A stretch of DNA of 5,987 bases. Origin: Acetobacteraceae bacterium (GTDB lineage Bacteria > Pseudomonadota > Alphaproteobacteria > Acetobacterales > Acetobacteraceae). The notes beneath the pieces were generated by a model. The model saw only the letters and a list, made by a program, of their open reading frames with translations. It was not told the origin of the DNA and ran no database searches. Below, piece by piece: positions 1 to 5,460 of this stretch (position 1 is its first letter; each line of letters begins with the position of its first letter). The position numbers were made by a program, and so were the translations under genes. The stretch is taken from assembly GCA_947476855.1 (NCBI GenBank), contig CANJSR010000315.1, forward strand, positions 1 to 5,987, read 5' to 3'.

Positions 1-363
1 CCCGGCGCCGGCGGCACCCAGCGCCTGACCCGCGCCGTCGGCAAGTCCAAGGCGATGGACATGGTGCTGACCGCGCGGATGATGGACGCGGCCGAGGCCG
101 AACGCGCCAATCTCGTATCCCGCGTGTTCCCCGCTGCGACAATGCTGGAAGAAGCGATGAAGATCGCCGCCCAGATCGCCAACCTGTCCCCGGTCGCGGT
201 GCAGTTCGCCAAGGCCTCGGTCAACCGCTCGTTTGAAATGACATTGGTTGAAGGCGTCCGTCACGAACGGCAACTGTTCCTGTCGCTGTTCGGCACGCCC
301 GACCAGGTGGAAGGCATGGCCGCCTTCGTCGAGAAGCGGAAACCCGCCTTCAAACTGAGCTGA
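1..363 (+). CDS. Enoyl-CoA hydratase/isomerase family protein, C-terminal part (5' end outside window)
   Basis: About 120 residues are visible, open from the first base and ending at TGA 361-363. The fragment begins with PGAGGTQRL (residues 1-9), the strongly conserved crotonase-fold segment just after the second catalytic glutamate of enoyl-CoA hydratases. It continues through the family's C-terminal helices (A-x-x-A-x-x-x-N-L-V-x-x-V-F, then S-P-V-A-V) to an F-x-E-K-R-K-P-A-F ending. Members hydrate trans-2-enoyl-CoA to 3-hydroxyacyl-CoA in fatty-acid or aromatic-acid degradation in the cytoplasm. The oxyanion-hole glycine and both catalytic glutamates would lie upstream of the window, so activity and substrate class cannot be judged. 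The C-terminus is normal for a single-domain hydratase of roughly 260 residues, with no fused dehydrogenase domain. Family is certain; the exact pathway (fad, paa or other) is not. Confidence 0.93.
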   Translation, partial: PGAGGTQRLTRAVGKSKAMDMVLTARMMDAAEAERANLVSRVFPAATMLEEAMKIAAQIANLSPVAVQFAKASVNRSFEMTLVEGVRHERQLFLSLFGTPDQVEGMAAFVEKRKPAFKLS

Positions 364-412
364 GTCACGTTCCGTAGTCTCGATTAACGAAACATTTCCG
401 ATATTTTGCGGA

Positions 413-469
413 TTGCCGGCTGAAAGGATTATGTTACGATCCATTTCGGCCGGCAACGGTCAAATTTTT
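413..469 (+). terminator. Long hairpin plus T-run: probable terminator after the enoyl-CoA hydratase gene, or leader structure of the EAL gene
   Basis: The arm at 413-429 (TTGCCGGCTGAAAGGAT) pairs with 439-456 over 17 base pairs, with one U-G wobble (421/448) and one bulged A (443), closing a 9-nt loop at 430-438. A run of five T (465-469) follows, eight bases past the stem. This fits a Rho-independent terminator lying 50 nt downstream of the hydratase stop codon, though the T-run is further from the stem than usual. The only upstream start candidates of the next reading frame are caught in the structure: TTG 413 begins the left arm, AAAGG 423-427 (a possible Shine-Dalgarno) is in the stem, and ATG 431 is in the loop. 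This argues either that translation starts further down, at 515, or that the hairpin controls initiation. The pairing is seen directly; the role is inferred. Confidence 0.65.
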
Positions 470-514
470 GGAAATGCCTCGCGGTTTAGCGCTGGCATTG
501 CTAGACTGGGTCGC

Positions 515-1777
515 ATGGACGCCACTGCCTCCTGCCGAACTGACGCCCTGCCGGACACGCAATTGTCCGACGTAGGACTGCGTGCCGTCGAACGGGCTGA
601 CCTCCAACCGGGGCGCATCGGCGGTGTCGACCGCGTTGACCCCCTCGCCCACCTGAACCTGCTGCTCGTCTGCTGCGACCCAAACTGGTCCCAGGCGGTG
701 CATGAGGCGATGGATGCCCGCAACGTCGATTCCTGCAACGCGCGCGACGCGCTGGCCCGCCTCACCTCGGTCCTGCCGGCCTACTCGCATCTGCTGCTGC
801 ATCCCCATTGCGATGAGGGACTGTTCGAGACCCTGTTGCAGTTGACCTCGGCGACAGCCGGATCGGATACTGAGCTGCTGATGCTGGGAGGGGGTCCCGC
901 GCCATCGTCCCATCTCAACATGATCCGTTGCGCGACCTCCCGGTCGGTGCAGGAGGCGTTGATGATGGGACCCAGGTCCAGACGCTCACAGGATATCCCA
1001 TTCGACCTCGCCGAACTGAAGGCGGCGCTCGAGGGCGGGATGATCAGCGCCCGCTACCAACCGATCGTCGGTGTCAGCGACCGGGTGCCCTATGCGCTGG
1101 AGGCGCTGGCCCGCCTGGACCACCCCGACCAGGGCACCGTCCTGCCGGACCGCTTCGTCCCGCAGATCGAGGATGCGGGCCTCGCCGATCGCCTGACCGA
1201 GTTGATCACCGAACGCGCCTTCGCCGACCTGACCGGTCCGGCGCTGTGCGATCAATCCCTGCTGGTGACGGTAAACTTCCCGCTCGACGTGATGCTGCGC
1301 CCGGCCGCAATCGACCGGCTGGAACGCCAGCGCAAGGCGGCCGGCATCCCGGCCAGCCGGGTGATCCTCGAACTCACGGAAAGCCGCCCGGTGGAGGACT
1401 TCGCGGCCCTTCTCCCGGTGCTGGAACGGCTGCGGACCCTGGGCTACGGCGTGGCGATCGACGACGTGTCGCCGATGGTCCCCGACCTGGCCCAGCTTCT
1501 GACCCTGCCGTTCACGAGCCTGAAATTCGACAAGGATCTGGTCGCCCTGGCCGGGACCGATTCCGCGACCTTGGCCTTCCTGCGGGACACCACCGCGCGC
1601 GCGCACCAGGCCGGCATGTCGGTGGTGGCCGAGGGTGTGGAGGGGATCGAGATCTGGCATCAGATGCGCGCGATCGGCGTCGATGGCACGCAGGGCTACC
1701 TTTTGGCGCGCCCGCTACCCGCCGCCGCGGTGCCTTACTGGCTCGCGGCCTGGCCGGACAATCCGGCGTTTTCCTGA
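515..1777 (+). CDS. EAL-domain protein (cyclic-di-GMP phosphodiesterase type) with degenerate receiver-like N-terminus
   Basis: A 420-residue protein predicted to hydrolyse c-di-GMP to pGpG in the cytoplasm; it has no membrane segment. Residues about 46-150 look like a degenerate receiver domain: a hydrophobic strand LNLLLV, then CCDPNW, a second strand SHLLL, then LLML. The usual phosphoacceptor Asp after the second strand is replaced by His (H96, in HPHCDEG). The EAL domain spans about 167-415 and shows E196-A-L, N254, E286 and E289 (ELTES), D316-D317, K337, E373, E376 and Q393. These catalytic and metal-binding residues have the spacing I recall for Pseudomonas RocR. The loop after DD, normally FGTGYSS, reads VSPMVPD. 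No GGDEF domain is present. I chose ATG 515 because the in-frame codons of 413-514 have much lower third-position GC and overlap the long hairpin. ATG 431 and TTG 413 are alternatives (448 and 454 aa). No clear ribosome site precedes 515. Confidence 0.88.
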   Translation: MDATASCRTDALPDTQLSDVGLRAVERADLQPGRIGGVDRVDPLAHLNLLLVCCDPNWSQAVHEAMDARNVDSCNARDALARLTSVLPAYSHLLLHPHCDEGLFETLLQLTSATAGSDTELLMLGGGPAPSSHLNMIRCATSRSVQEALMMGPRSRRSQDIPFDLAELKAALEGGMISARYQPIVGVSDRVPYALEALARLDHPDQGTVLPDRFVPQIEDAGLADRLTELITERAFADLTGPALCDQSLLVTVNFPLDVMLRPAAIDRLERQRKAAGIPASRVILELTESRPVEDFAALLPVLERLRTLGYGVAIDDVSPMVPDLAQLLTLPFTSLKFDKDLVALAGTDSATLAFLRDTTARAHQAGMSVVAEGVEGIEIWHQMRAIGVDGTQGYLLARPLPAAAVPYWLAAWPDNPAFS

Positions 1778-1780
1778 CAA

Positions 1781-1801
1781 CCCCGGCATATCACGCCGGG
1801 G
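1781..1801. terminator. Symmetrical hairpin between convergent genes (possible bidirectional terminator)
   Basis: CCCCGGC (1781-1787) and GCCGGGG (1795-1801) form a perfect 7-bp inverted repeat around a 7-nt loop, ATATCAC. It sits 3 nt past the EAL gene stop and 12 nt past the end of the converging DUF1150 gene, where a shared terminator is expected. Neither side carries a proper T-run, so it may act with Rho or mainly protect the 3' end. The repeat is seen directly; the function is inferred from position. Confidence 0.55.
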
Positions 1802-1813
1802 CGTTCAGAACAT

Positions 1814-2053
1814 TCAGTGGACCGAGACGGCCAGCATCTCATGGCGCAGGATGGCCGCGACCGCGATATCCCGGTCGGCGGCGAGCGCCATCGGCGTGCC
1901 ATCCGCCGCGTGGATCGAGAACCCATGCGTGCCGTTCACTTCCACCGGCTTCACATAGGCGATCCGGGACACGCCCAGGCGTGCGAGCTGATCGGTGGAA
2001 ACACCACGGATGTCCACGATGGCGGGGACGGAGATTTCGGTTTCGGGGGTCAT
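1814..2053 (-). CDS. DUF1150 family small protein, companion of Hsp20
   Basis: A 79-residue acidic-to-neutral protein without signal peptide, membrane segment or known catalytic motif. The recognisable stretch begins near residue 20 (S-T-D-Q-L-A-R-L-G) and continues V-x-R-I-A-Y-V-K-P, a G-F-S-I-H-A-A-D-G-T-P core and a D-R-x-x-A-x-A-A-I ending. This matches the alphaproteobacterial DUF1150 family of about 75-80 residues, whose biochemical role is not known to me. ATG 2053 is supported by GGAG (complement of 2063-2066) nine bases upstream. An in-frame upstream extension to 2107 would add 18 residues without family similarity. The gene lies 73 nt downstream of hsp20 on the same strand and is probably co-transcribed. 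In alphaproteobacteria the two often sit together, suggesting a stress or protein-quality role, which is inference only. It converges with the EAL gene. Confidence 0.85.
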   Translation of the reverse strand: MTPETEISVPAIVDIRGVSTDQLARLGVSRIAYVKPVEVNGTHGFSIHAADGTPMALAADRDIAVAAILRHEMLAVSVH

Positions 2054-2072
2054 GACAATCGACTCCGGTTCG

Positions 2073-2098
2073 GGGCGCCGGCCCAACCAGGGCGCCGG
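2073..2098. repeat. Short direct repeat in the hsp20-DUF1150 gap
   Basis: GGGCGCCGG occurs at 2073-2081 and again at 2090-2098. Each copy contains the self-complementary GGCGCC, so the two copies can also pair as a 6-bp hairpin in RNA. On the minus transcript this would lie between the hsp20 stop and the DUF1150 ribosome site, where it could slow 3' decay of the hsp20 message or partly terminate. There is no T-run. It may simply reflect local GC-rich composition. Confidence 0.3.
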
Positions 2099-2126
2099 GG
2101 CTCGCAATGCTCAAGTTGGAAAGGGT

Positions 2127-2600
2127 TCAGCCAGGGTCGCCGTCGACCACTTTCAGGCGGCCCGTCACCGGCGCCTGGCCGACACTCGCGGCCGGACGGC
2201 TGATCGGGATGGTCTTCACCCGCGGCTCGGGTTGCGGGCGGACCAGATCGACATGCAGCAGACCATTGTCGAGCCAGGCCCCCTTCACCTCGATCCCCTC
2301 GGCCAGCACGAAGGCGCGCTGGAACTGACGGGCGGCGATGCCGCGGTGGAGGAAGACCCGCCCTTGCGAGTCGTCGGTTTGTCGGCCGCGGATCACCAGT
2401 TGGTTGTCTTCCTGCGTGATCTGCAGGTCATCCATGGTGAAGCCGGCGACCGCCAGCGTGATCCGCAGCCCGGTCTGGCTGATCTGTTCGATATTATAGG
2501 GCGGATAACCGTCGGAAGCGGTCTTGGATGCGCGTTCGAGCATCTGTTCCAGGTGATCAAAGCCAAGGAATAACGGCGAGGTAAACATGCGTGCGCTCAA
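2127..2600 (-). CDS. Hsp20/alpha-crystallin family small heat-shock protein
   Basis: A 157-residue ATP-independent holdase chaperone that binds unfolding proteins and forms oligomers in the cytoplasm. The N-terminal arm holds F-L-G-F-D-H-L (residues 11-17), followed by G-Y-P-P-Y-N-I-E-Q (31-39), the usual opening of the alpha-crystallin domain in bacterial class A proteins. The domain runs to about residue 121, with A-V-A-G-F, D-N-Q-L-V-I-R-G, the H-R-G-I-A-A-R-Q-F loop and the hallmark N-G-L-L-H-V-D-L (112-119). A C-terminal IPI (131-133) is the I-x-I motif that docks into neighbouring subunits. The 24-residue tail after it is somewhat long. I chose TTG 2600 because AGGAGG (complement of 2606-2611) lies 5 nt upstream. 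ATG 2588, giving 153 residues, is the alternative but would leave a 17-nt spacer. DUF1150 follows on the same strand. A putative heat-shock promoter and an SD-burying hairpin precede the gene. Confidence 0.93.
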   Translation of the reverse strand: MSARMFTSPLFLGFDHLEQMLERASKTASDGYPPYNIEQISQTGLRITLAVAGFTMDDLQITQEDNQLVIRGRQTDDSQGRVFLHRGIAARQFQRAFVLAEGIEVKGAWLDNGLLHVDLVRPQPEPRVKTIPISRPAASVGQAPVTGRLKVVDGDPG

Positions 2601-2634
2601 GGCCCCCTCCTGCGAGCGAGGTATACGCGGGACC
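2601..2634 (-). promoter_or_regulatory. Candidate ROSE-like RNA thermometer in the hsp20 leader
   Basis: In the minus-strand transcript CCUCGCU (2621 to 2615) pairs with the complete Shine-Dalgarno AGGAGG (2611 to 2606) across a 3-nt CGC loop, leaving one G (2617) bulged. The strand opposite the SD contains UCGCU, which fits the U(U/C)GCU motif with a bulged G that defines the last hairpin of ROSE elements upstream of rhizobial small heat-shock genes. A second helix, GGUCC (2634-2630) with GGGCC (2605-2601), extends the stem up to the TTG start codon. The pairing is read directly from the sequence. That it melts on heating is inference from the ROSE family and from the gene it controls. The leader is shorter than the multi-hairpin ROSE elements I know, so it may be a reduced form or a coincidence of GC-rich sequence. 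Confidence 0.5.
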
Positions 2635-2659
2635 CGTTGCGGCATCCCACTGCGGTTCA

Positions 2660-2687
2660 TCTTGGCAGTCGGGGGCGTCGTTGCAAG
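2660..2687 (-). promoter_or_regulatory. Possible RpoH (sigma-32) promoter for hsp20
   Basis: On the minus strand CTTG (2687-2684) is followed after 18 nt by CCAAGA (2665-2660). Heat-shock promoters of alphaproteobacteria have CTTG near -35 and a CCATNT-like -10 after about 17-18 nt. The -35 core and spacing agree, but the -10 matches only in part. Transcription would begin near 2652, leaving a leader of about 50 nt that contains the proposed thermometer. This is a weak call made from position and pattern. Confidence 0.35.
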
Positions 2688-2755
2688 GGGCGGATTGAAC
2701 GGGCGTGTGCCGGCTGGGCGTTGATATGGCGCCGCCACGCCGCTACATGCGCGTC

Positions 2756-3301
2756 ATGGCGAGCGACACAACAACGCGCGAGACCGTCGGCCTGCTGCCG
2801 ATCCTGATCGCGCCCCACCCCACCCTGAAGGCCAAGGCCCGTCCCGTGGCCAATCCGGACAACGACATCGTGCGCGATCTGATCCCGCGGATGTTCGCCA
2901 CGATGTACAAGGCCCCGGGCATCGGCCTCGCCGCCCCGCAGGTCGACATGCGCCTGCGCGTCGTCGTCATCGACCTCGCCCGCGACGACAAGCGGGAGCC
3001 GATCACGATGGTGAACCCCGAAATCGTGGCCGAGAGCGATGAACTCGCGACGCGGGAGGAAGGGTGCCTGTCGCTGCCCAACCAATACGCCGACGTGACC
3101 CGGCCCGCCCGGGTGAAGGTCCGCTATTTCGACGAGACCGGCGCGAAGCGGGAACTGGAGGCGGATGAGCTGCTCGCCGCCTGCGTCCAGCATGAGATCG
3201 ATCATCTCGACGGGGTGCTGTTCGTCGATCACATCTCGGCCTTGAAGCGGAACATGATCATGCGCCGGCTCGCGAAGGAACAGCGCACCAAGGGACGCTA
3301 G
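2756..3301 (+). CDS. def: Peptide deformylase
   Basis: A 181-residue cytoplasmic metalloenzyme that removes the N-formyl group from nascent polypeptides as they leave the ribosome. All three signature motifs are intact: GIGLAAPQ (55-62), EGCLS (102-106) with metal ligand C104, and HEIDH (146-150) with ligands H146 and H150 and catalytic E147. Length and the basic C-terminal tail are ordinary for a type I deformylase. The start is uncertain: ATG 2756 gives the family-like N-terminus before LLPIL, while in-frame ATG 2747, ATG 2726 and GTG 2705 would add 3, 10 or 17 residues. None has a convincing ribosome site. The gene is divergent from hsp20, and fmt begins 3 nt after its stop, so the enzymes that add and remove the formyl group are probably made from one transcript. 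No obvious promoter was recognised. Confidence 0.97.
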   Translation: MASDTTTRETVGLLPILIAPHPTLKAKARPVANPDNDIVRDLIPRMFATMYKAPGIGLAAPQVDMRLRVVVIDLARDDKREPITMVNPEIVAESDELATREEGCLSLPNQYADVTRPARVKVRYFDETGAKRELEADELLAACVQHEIDHLDGVLFVDHISALKRNMIMRRLAKEQRTKGR

Positions 3302-3304
3302 GCC

Positions 3305-4213
3305 ATGCGCCTCGCGTTCATGGGCAGCCCGGATTTCTCGGTCCCCGCGCTGCATGCGCTGCGGGACGCGGGGCATGAGATCGCGGCCGTCTACTGCCAG
3401 CCCCCCCGCCCCGCCGGCCGCGGGCAATCCGTCCGCCGCTGCCCCGTCCATGTCGCCGCCGATGCGCTGGGGCTGGAGGTGCGGGCGCCCGAGCGGCTGC
3501 GTGGCCGGGATGACGTGCTGGCGGCCTTCGCCGACCTGGACCTCGATGCCGCCGTGGTGGTCGCCTATGGGCTGATCCTGCCGCAAGCGATGCTGGACGC
3601 GCCCCGGCTGGGCTGCCTGAACATCCATGCGAGCCTGCTGCCCCGTTGGCGCGGCGCGGCCCCGATCCAGGCCGCGATCCTGGCCGGCGATGCCGAAAGC
3701 GGCGTGACCATCATGCGGATGGATGCCGGCCTCGACACCGGCCCGATGCTGCTGCGGGAGGCCACCCCGATCACCCCCACCACCACCGGCGCCACGCTGC
3801 ACGACGCCCTGTCCGAGATGGGCGCTCGGCTGATCGTCCAGACCCTGGCCGCGATGCCCGCCCCCACCCCCCAACCGCCCACCGGCGCCACCTACGCCCC
3901 CAAGCTCGGCCGCGACGACGCGCGGATTGACTGGACCCAGCACGCCGCGGCGATCGAGCGCCGGGTCCGCGCCTTCGACCCCTGGCCCGGCACCTTCACG
4001 ACGCTGGGCGACGCGGTGCTCAAGGTGCTGGCGGCCCAGCCGGCCGAGGGGAACGGCGGGCCCGGAACCGTGCTGGATGCCCGCCTGACCATCGCCTGCG
4101 GCACCGGCGCGGTGCGCCTGACCCGCGTACAGGCAGCCGGACGCGCGGGGATGGAGGCGGAGGCCTATCTGCGTGGCCACCCGGTGCCAGCCGGCACGGT
4201 CCTCGGCGGATAG
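3305..4213 (+). CDS. fmt: Methionyl-tRNA formyltransferase
   Basis: A 302-residue cytoplasmic enzyme that transfers a formyl group from 10-formyl-tetrahydrofolate to initiator Met-tRNA. The N-terminal formyltransferase domain (about 1-190) opens with [10 protein letters not shown] and includes Q-P-P-R-P-A-G-R-G (32-40), the basic loop that contacts tRNA. The catalytic residues N106, H108 ([18 protein letters not shown]) and D144 (GLDTGPM) fall at the same numbers as in the E. coli enzyme. The smaller C-terminal tRNA-binding domain (about 200-302) shows the expected Y-A-P-K-L, I-D-W and R-A-F-D-P-W-P-G-T segments. Total length is close to the family's usual 305-315. ATG 3305 follows the def stop by 3 nt and truA begins 2 nt after this gene, so translational coupling along def-fmt-truA is likely. 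Confidence 0.98.
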   Translation: MRLAFMGSPDFSVPALHALRDAGHEIAAVYCQPPRPAGRGQSVRRCPVHVAADALGLEVRAPERLRGRDDVLAAFADLDLDAAVVVAYGLILPQAMLDAPRLGCLNIHASLLPRWRGAAPIQAAILAGDAESGVTIMRMDAGLDTGPMLLREATPITPTTTGATLHDALSEMGARLIVQTLAAMPAPTPQPPTGATYAPKLGRDDARIDWTQHAAAIERRVRAFDPWPGTFTTLGDAVLKVLAAQPAEGNGGPGTVLDARLTIACGTGAVRLTRVQAAGRAGMEAEAYLRGHPVPAGTVLGG

Positions 4214-4215
4214 GG

Positions 4216-4977
4216 ATGACCCTCTGGGCGCTGAAGCTGGAATATCACGGCGCCCCCTTTGTAGGCTGGCAACGGCAGGGTGAGCTTCTGTCGGTCCAGT
4301 CCGTGCTGGAGGCCGCCGCTGCCCGCCTGAACGGCAACGCTCCGGTCGCCAGCATTGTCGCCGGCCGCACCGACGCGGGCGTGCACGCGGCCGGCCAGGT
4401 GGCGCAGATCACCTTGCCCGATGGCTTCGACGCGATCCGGCTGCGGGAGGCGCTGAATTTCCACATGAAGCCGCATCCGGTCGTAGTCATCCAGGCCGCC
4501 GCGGCGCCCGAGGGGTGGAACGCCCGCTTCTCGGCCATCCGCCGCTCCTACCGCTATCGCATCCTGAACCGCCGGTCTCGGCCAGCCTTGATGGCAGGAT
4601 CGGCGTGGCATGTGCCGATGACGCTGGATGTGGGCGCGATGGCCGAGGCCGCCAGCTTGCTGCTGGGCCACCACGACTTCACGTCCTTCCGCGCCGCCGC
4701 CTGTCAGGCGAAGTCACCGATGCGGACCCTGGACCGGCTGGATGTCCGCCGCGACGGGGACATCGTGGAGATCGAAGCCGAGGCACGCAGCTTCCTGCAC
4801 CACCAGGTGCGGAACATGGCTGGCACGCTGCGGATGGTCGGCGATGGAAGCTGGCCGGTGCAACGGGTCGCGCAGGCTTTGGCCGCCCGAAACCGGAGTG
4901 CCGCCGGCCCGACCGCTCCGCCCGAGGGGTTGTGCCTGATGCAAGTGGGGTATCCGGTCGATCCGTTCGGCGGATGA
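4216..4977 (+). CDS. truA: tRNA pseudouridine(38-40) synthase
   Basis: A 253-residue enzyme that converts uridines 38-40 of the tRNA anticodon arm to pseudouridine without a cofactor. The catalytic aspartate is D53 in AGRTDAGVHA (49-58). Other family blocks are Y-H-G-A-P-F-V-G-W-Q (10-19), W-N-A-R-F-S-A (101-107), S-Y-R-Y-R-I (111-116), G-x-H-D-F-T-S-F-R (151-159), S-F-L-H-H-Q-V-R-N-M (192-201) and G-P-T-A-P-P-E-G-L (231-239). Length is normal and no key residue is missing. ATG 4216 starts 2 nt after the fmt stop; a G-rich stretch spanning that stop (GGCGGATAGGG) may serve as the ribosome site. It is probably the last gene of the def-fmt-truA unit, since the next gene follows a 76-nt gap and has its own ribosome site. 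Confidence 0.98.
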   Translation: MTLWALKLEYHGAPFVGWQRQGELLSVQSVLEAAAARLNGNAPVASIVAGRTDAGVHAAGQVAQITLPDGFDAIRLREALNFHMKPHPVVVIQAAAAPEGWNARFSAIRRSYRYRILNRRSRPALMAGSAWHVPMTLDVGAMAEAASLLLGHHDFTSFRAAACQAKSPMRTLDRLDVRRDGDIVEIEAEARSFLHHQVRNMAGTLRMVGDGSWPVQRVAQALAARNRSAAGPTAPPEGLCLMQVGYPVDPFGG

Positions 4978-4981
4978 CAGC

Positions 4982-5000
4982 GCGGGCTTGAACTCCCCGC
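4982..5000 (+). terminator. Weak hairpin after truA
   Basis: GCGGG (4982-4986) and CCCGC (4996-5000) can form a 5-bp stem with a 9-nt loop, starting 4 nt after the truA stop. A C-rich stretch rather than a T-run follows. It could help end the def-fmt-truA transcript with Rho, but a stem this short is common by chance in DNA this GC-rich. Confidence 0.25.
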
Positions 5001-5053
5001 CCCCCTCGCGCAGGGTTCCCCGGTTCGCCACGCGCACACAAAGGGAAACGACC

Positions 5054-5404
5054 ATGGCCTTCACGCTGAACCACGTCCATCTCAAGACCACCGATCCCGA
5101 CAAGACGATCAAGTTCTACATGGATAACTTCGGTGCCACGATCAAAGGCACCATGGCGGGGGGCCACCAGCTCGACCTGCACGGGCTGCAACTGAACGTC
5201 ACCGACAAAGTCGCCACGCAGAACCATGAGCAGCATTACGGCATCGAACACATCGCGGTGAACACCGACGATTACGACGGCGCGCTCGCGGGTCTCCGCA
5301 AGAACGGCGTGAAGATCCTGGAGGAACTGAAAGGCAGCTCCGGCAAGCGCGTCTGCTTCCTGGAATGCCCCGACGGCGCGCAGATGGAGATCATCGAGAA
5401 GTAG
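5054..5404 (+). CDS. VOC-fold (glyoxalase/bleomycin resistance/dioxygenase superfamily) protein
   Basis: A 116-residue single-module protein. It opens with L-N-H-V-H-L-K-T-T-D-P-D-K-T-I-K-F-Y (5-22), the usual first strand and helix of a VOC module, and has G-I-E-H-I-A-V (63-69) at the start of the second half and P-D-G-A-Q-M-E-I-I-E-K at the end. Candidate metal ligands by family pattern are H7 or H9, H66 and E112; H43 is a further exposed option. Members include glyoxalase I, extradiol dioxygenases, epimerases and antibiotic-binding proteins, and the sequence does not tell which. The single module implies the active site forms between two subunits. ATG 5054 is preceded by AAGGGA with a 7-nt spacer, while an upstream in-frame start at 4988 would add 22 residues unlike the family. 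It lies 76 nt after truA and converges with the dioxygenase gene. Confidence 0.88.
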   Translation: MAFTLNHVHLKTTDPDKTIKFYMDNFGATIKGTMAGGHQLDLHGLQLNVTDKVATQNHEQHYGIEHIAVNTDDYDGALAGLRKNGVKILEELKGSSGKRVCFLECPDGAQMEIIEK

Positions 5405-5431
5405 ATCCGGTCGCCGTCAGGGACAACCGGA

Positions 5432-5460
5432 CCGCCGGGCGGCGGAAAGCCTATTCCGCC
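5432..5460. terminator. Two overlapping hairpins between convergent genes
   Basis: CCGCC (5432-5436) pairs with GGCGG (5441-5445) around GGGC. Alternatively GGCGGAA (5441-5447) pairs perfectly with TTCCGCC (5454-5460) around AGCCTA. The two share an arm, so only one can form at a time. The second uses the last codons and stop of the minus-strand dioxygenase gene. The site lies 27 nt past the VOC gene stop, where a shared terminator is expected. Neither side has a T-run, so efficiency as an intrinsic terminator is doubtful. Confidence 0.45.

Noticed and set aside
364..412. A sigma-70 style promoter in the AT-rich stretch after the hydratase gene
   Set aside because: Hexamer-like words (TTAACG, TATTTT) are present but their spacing, about 11 nt, is too short.
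413..514. The first 34 codons of the longer EAL reading frame as real coding sequence
   Set aside because: Third-position GC is about half, well below the gene body, the stretch contains the long hairpin and T-run, and it adds no domain. Kept only as an alternative start.
986..1660. A 224-codon minus-strand open frame inside the EAL gene
   Set aside because: It is antisense to an intact EAL domain with all motifs on the plus strand and resembles no known protein.
928..2055. A 375-codon plus-strand open frame overlapping the EAL gene and DUF1150
   Set aside because: The product is low-complexity Pro/Arg/Gly-rich and runs through two supported genes in other frames; it is a GC-driven shadow.
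1995..2573. A 192-codon plus-strand open frame opposite hsp20
   Set aside because: It is the antisense of the alpha-crystallin domain; the minus-strand reading has clear family motifs and a strong ribosome site.
3401..3407. A run of seven C in fmt as a possible frameshift or slippage site
   Set aside because: The frame is intact through it and encodes the conserved basic-loop segment QPPRPAGRG; nothing suggests programmed slippage.
2657..4180. A 507-codon open frame on the minus strand opposite def and fmt
   Set aside because: It lies antisense to two certain genes, has a Gly/Arg/Gln/His-rich composition without family similarity, and is a usual by-product of high GC at third codon positions.
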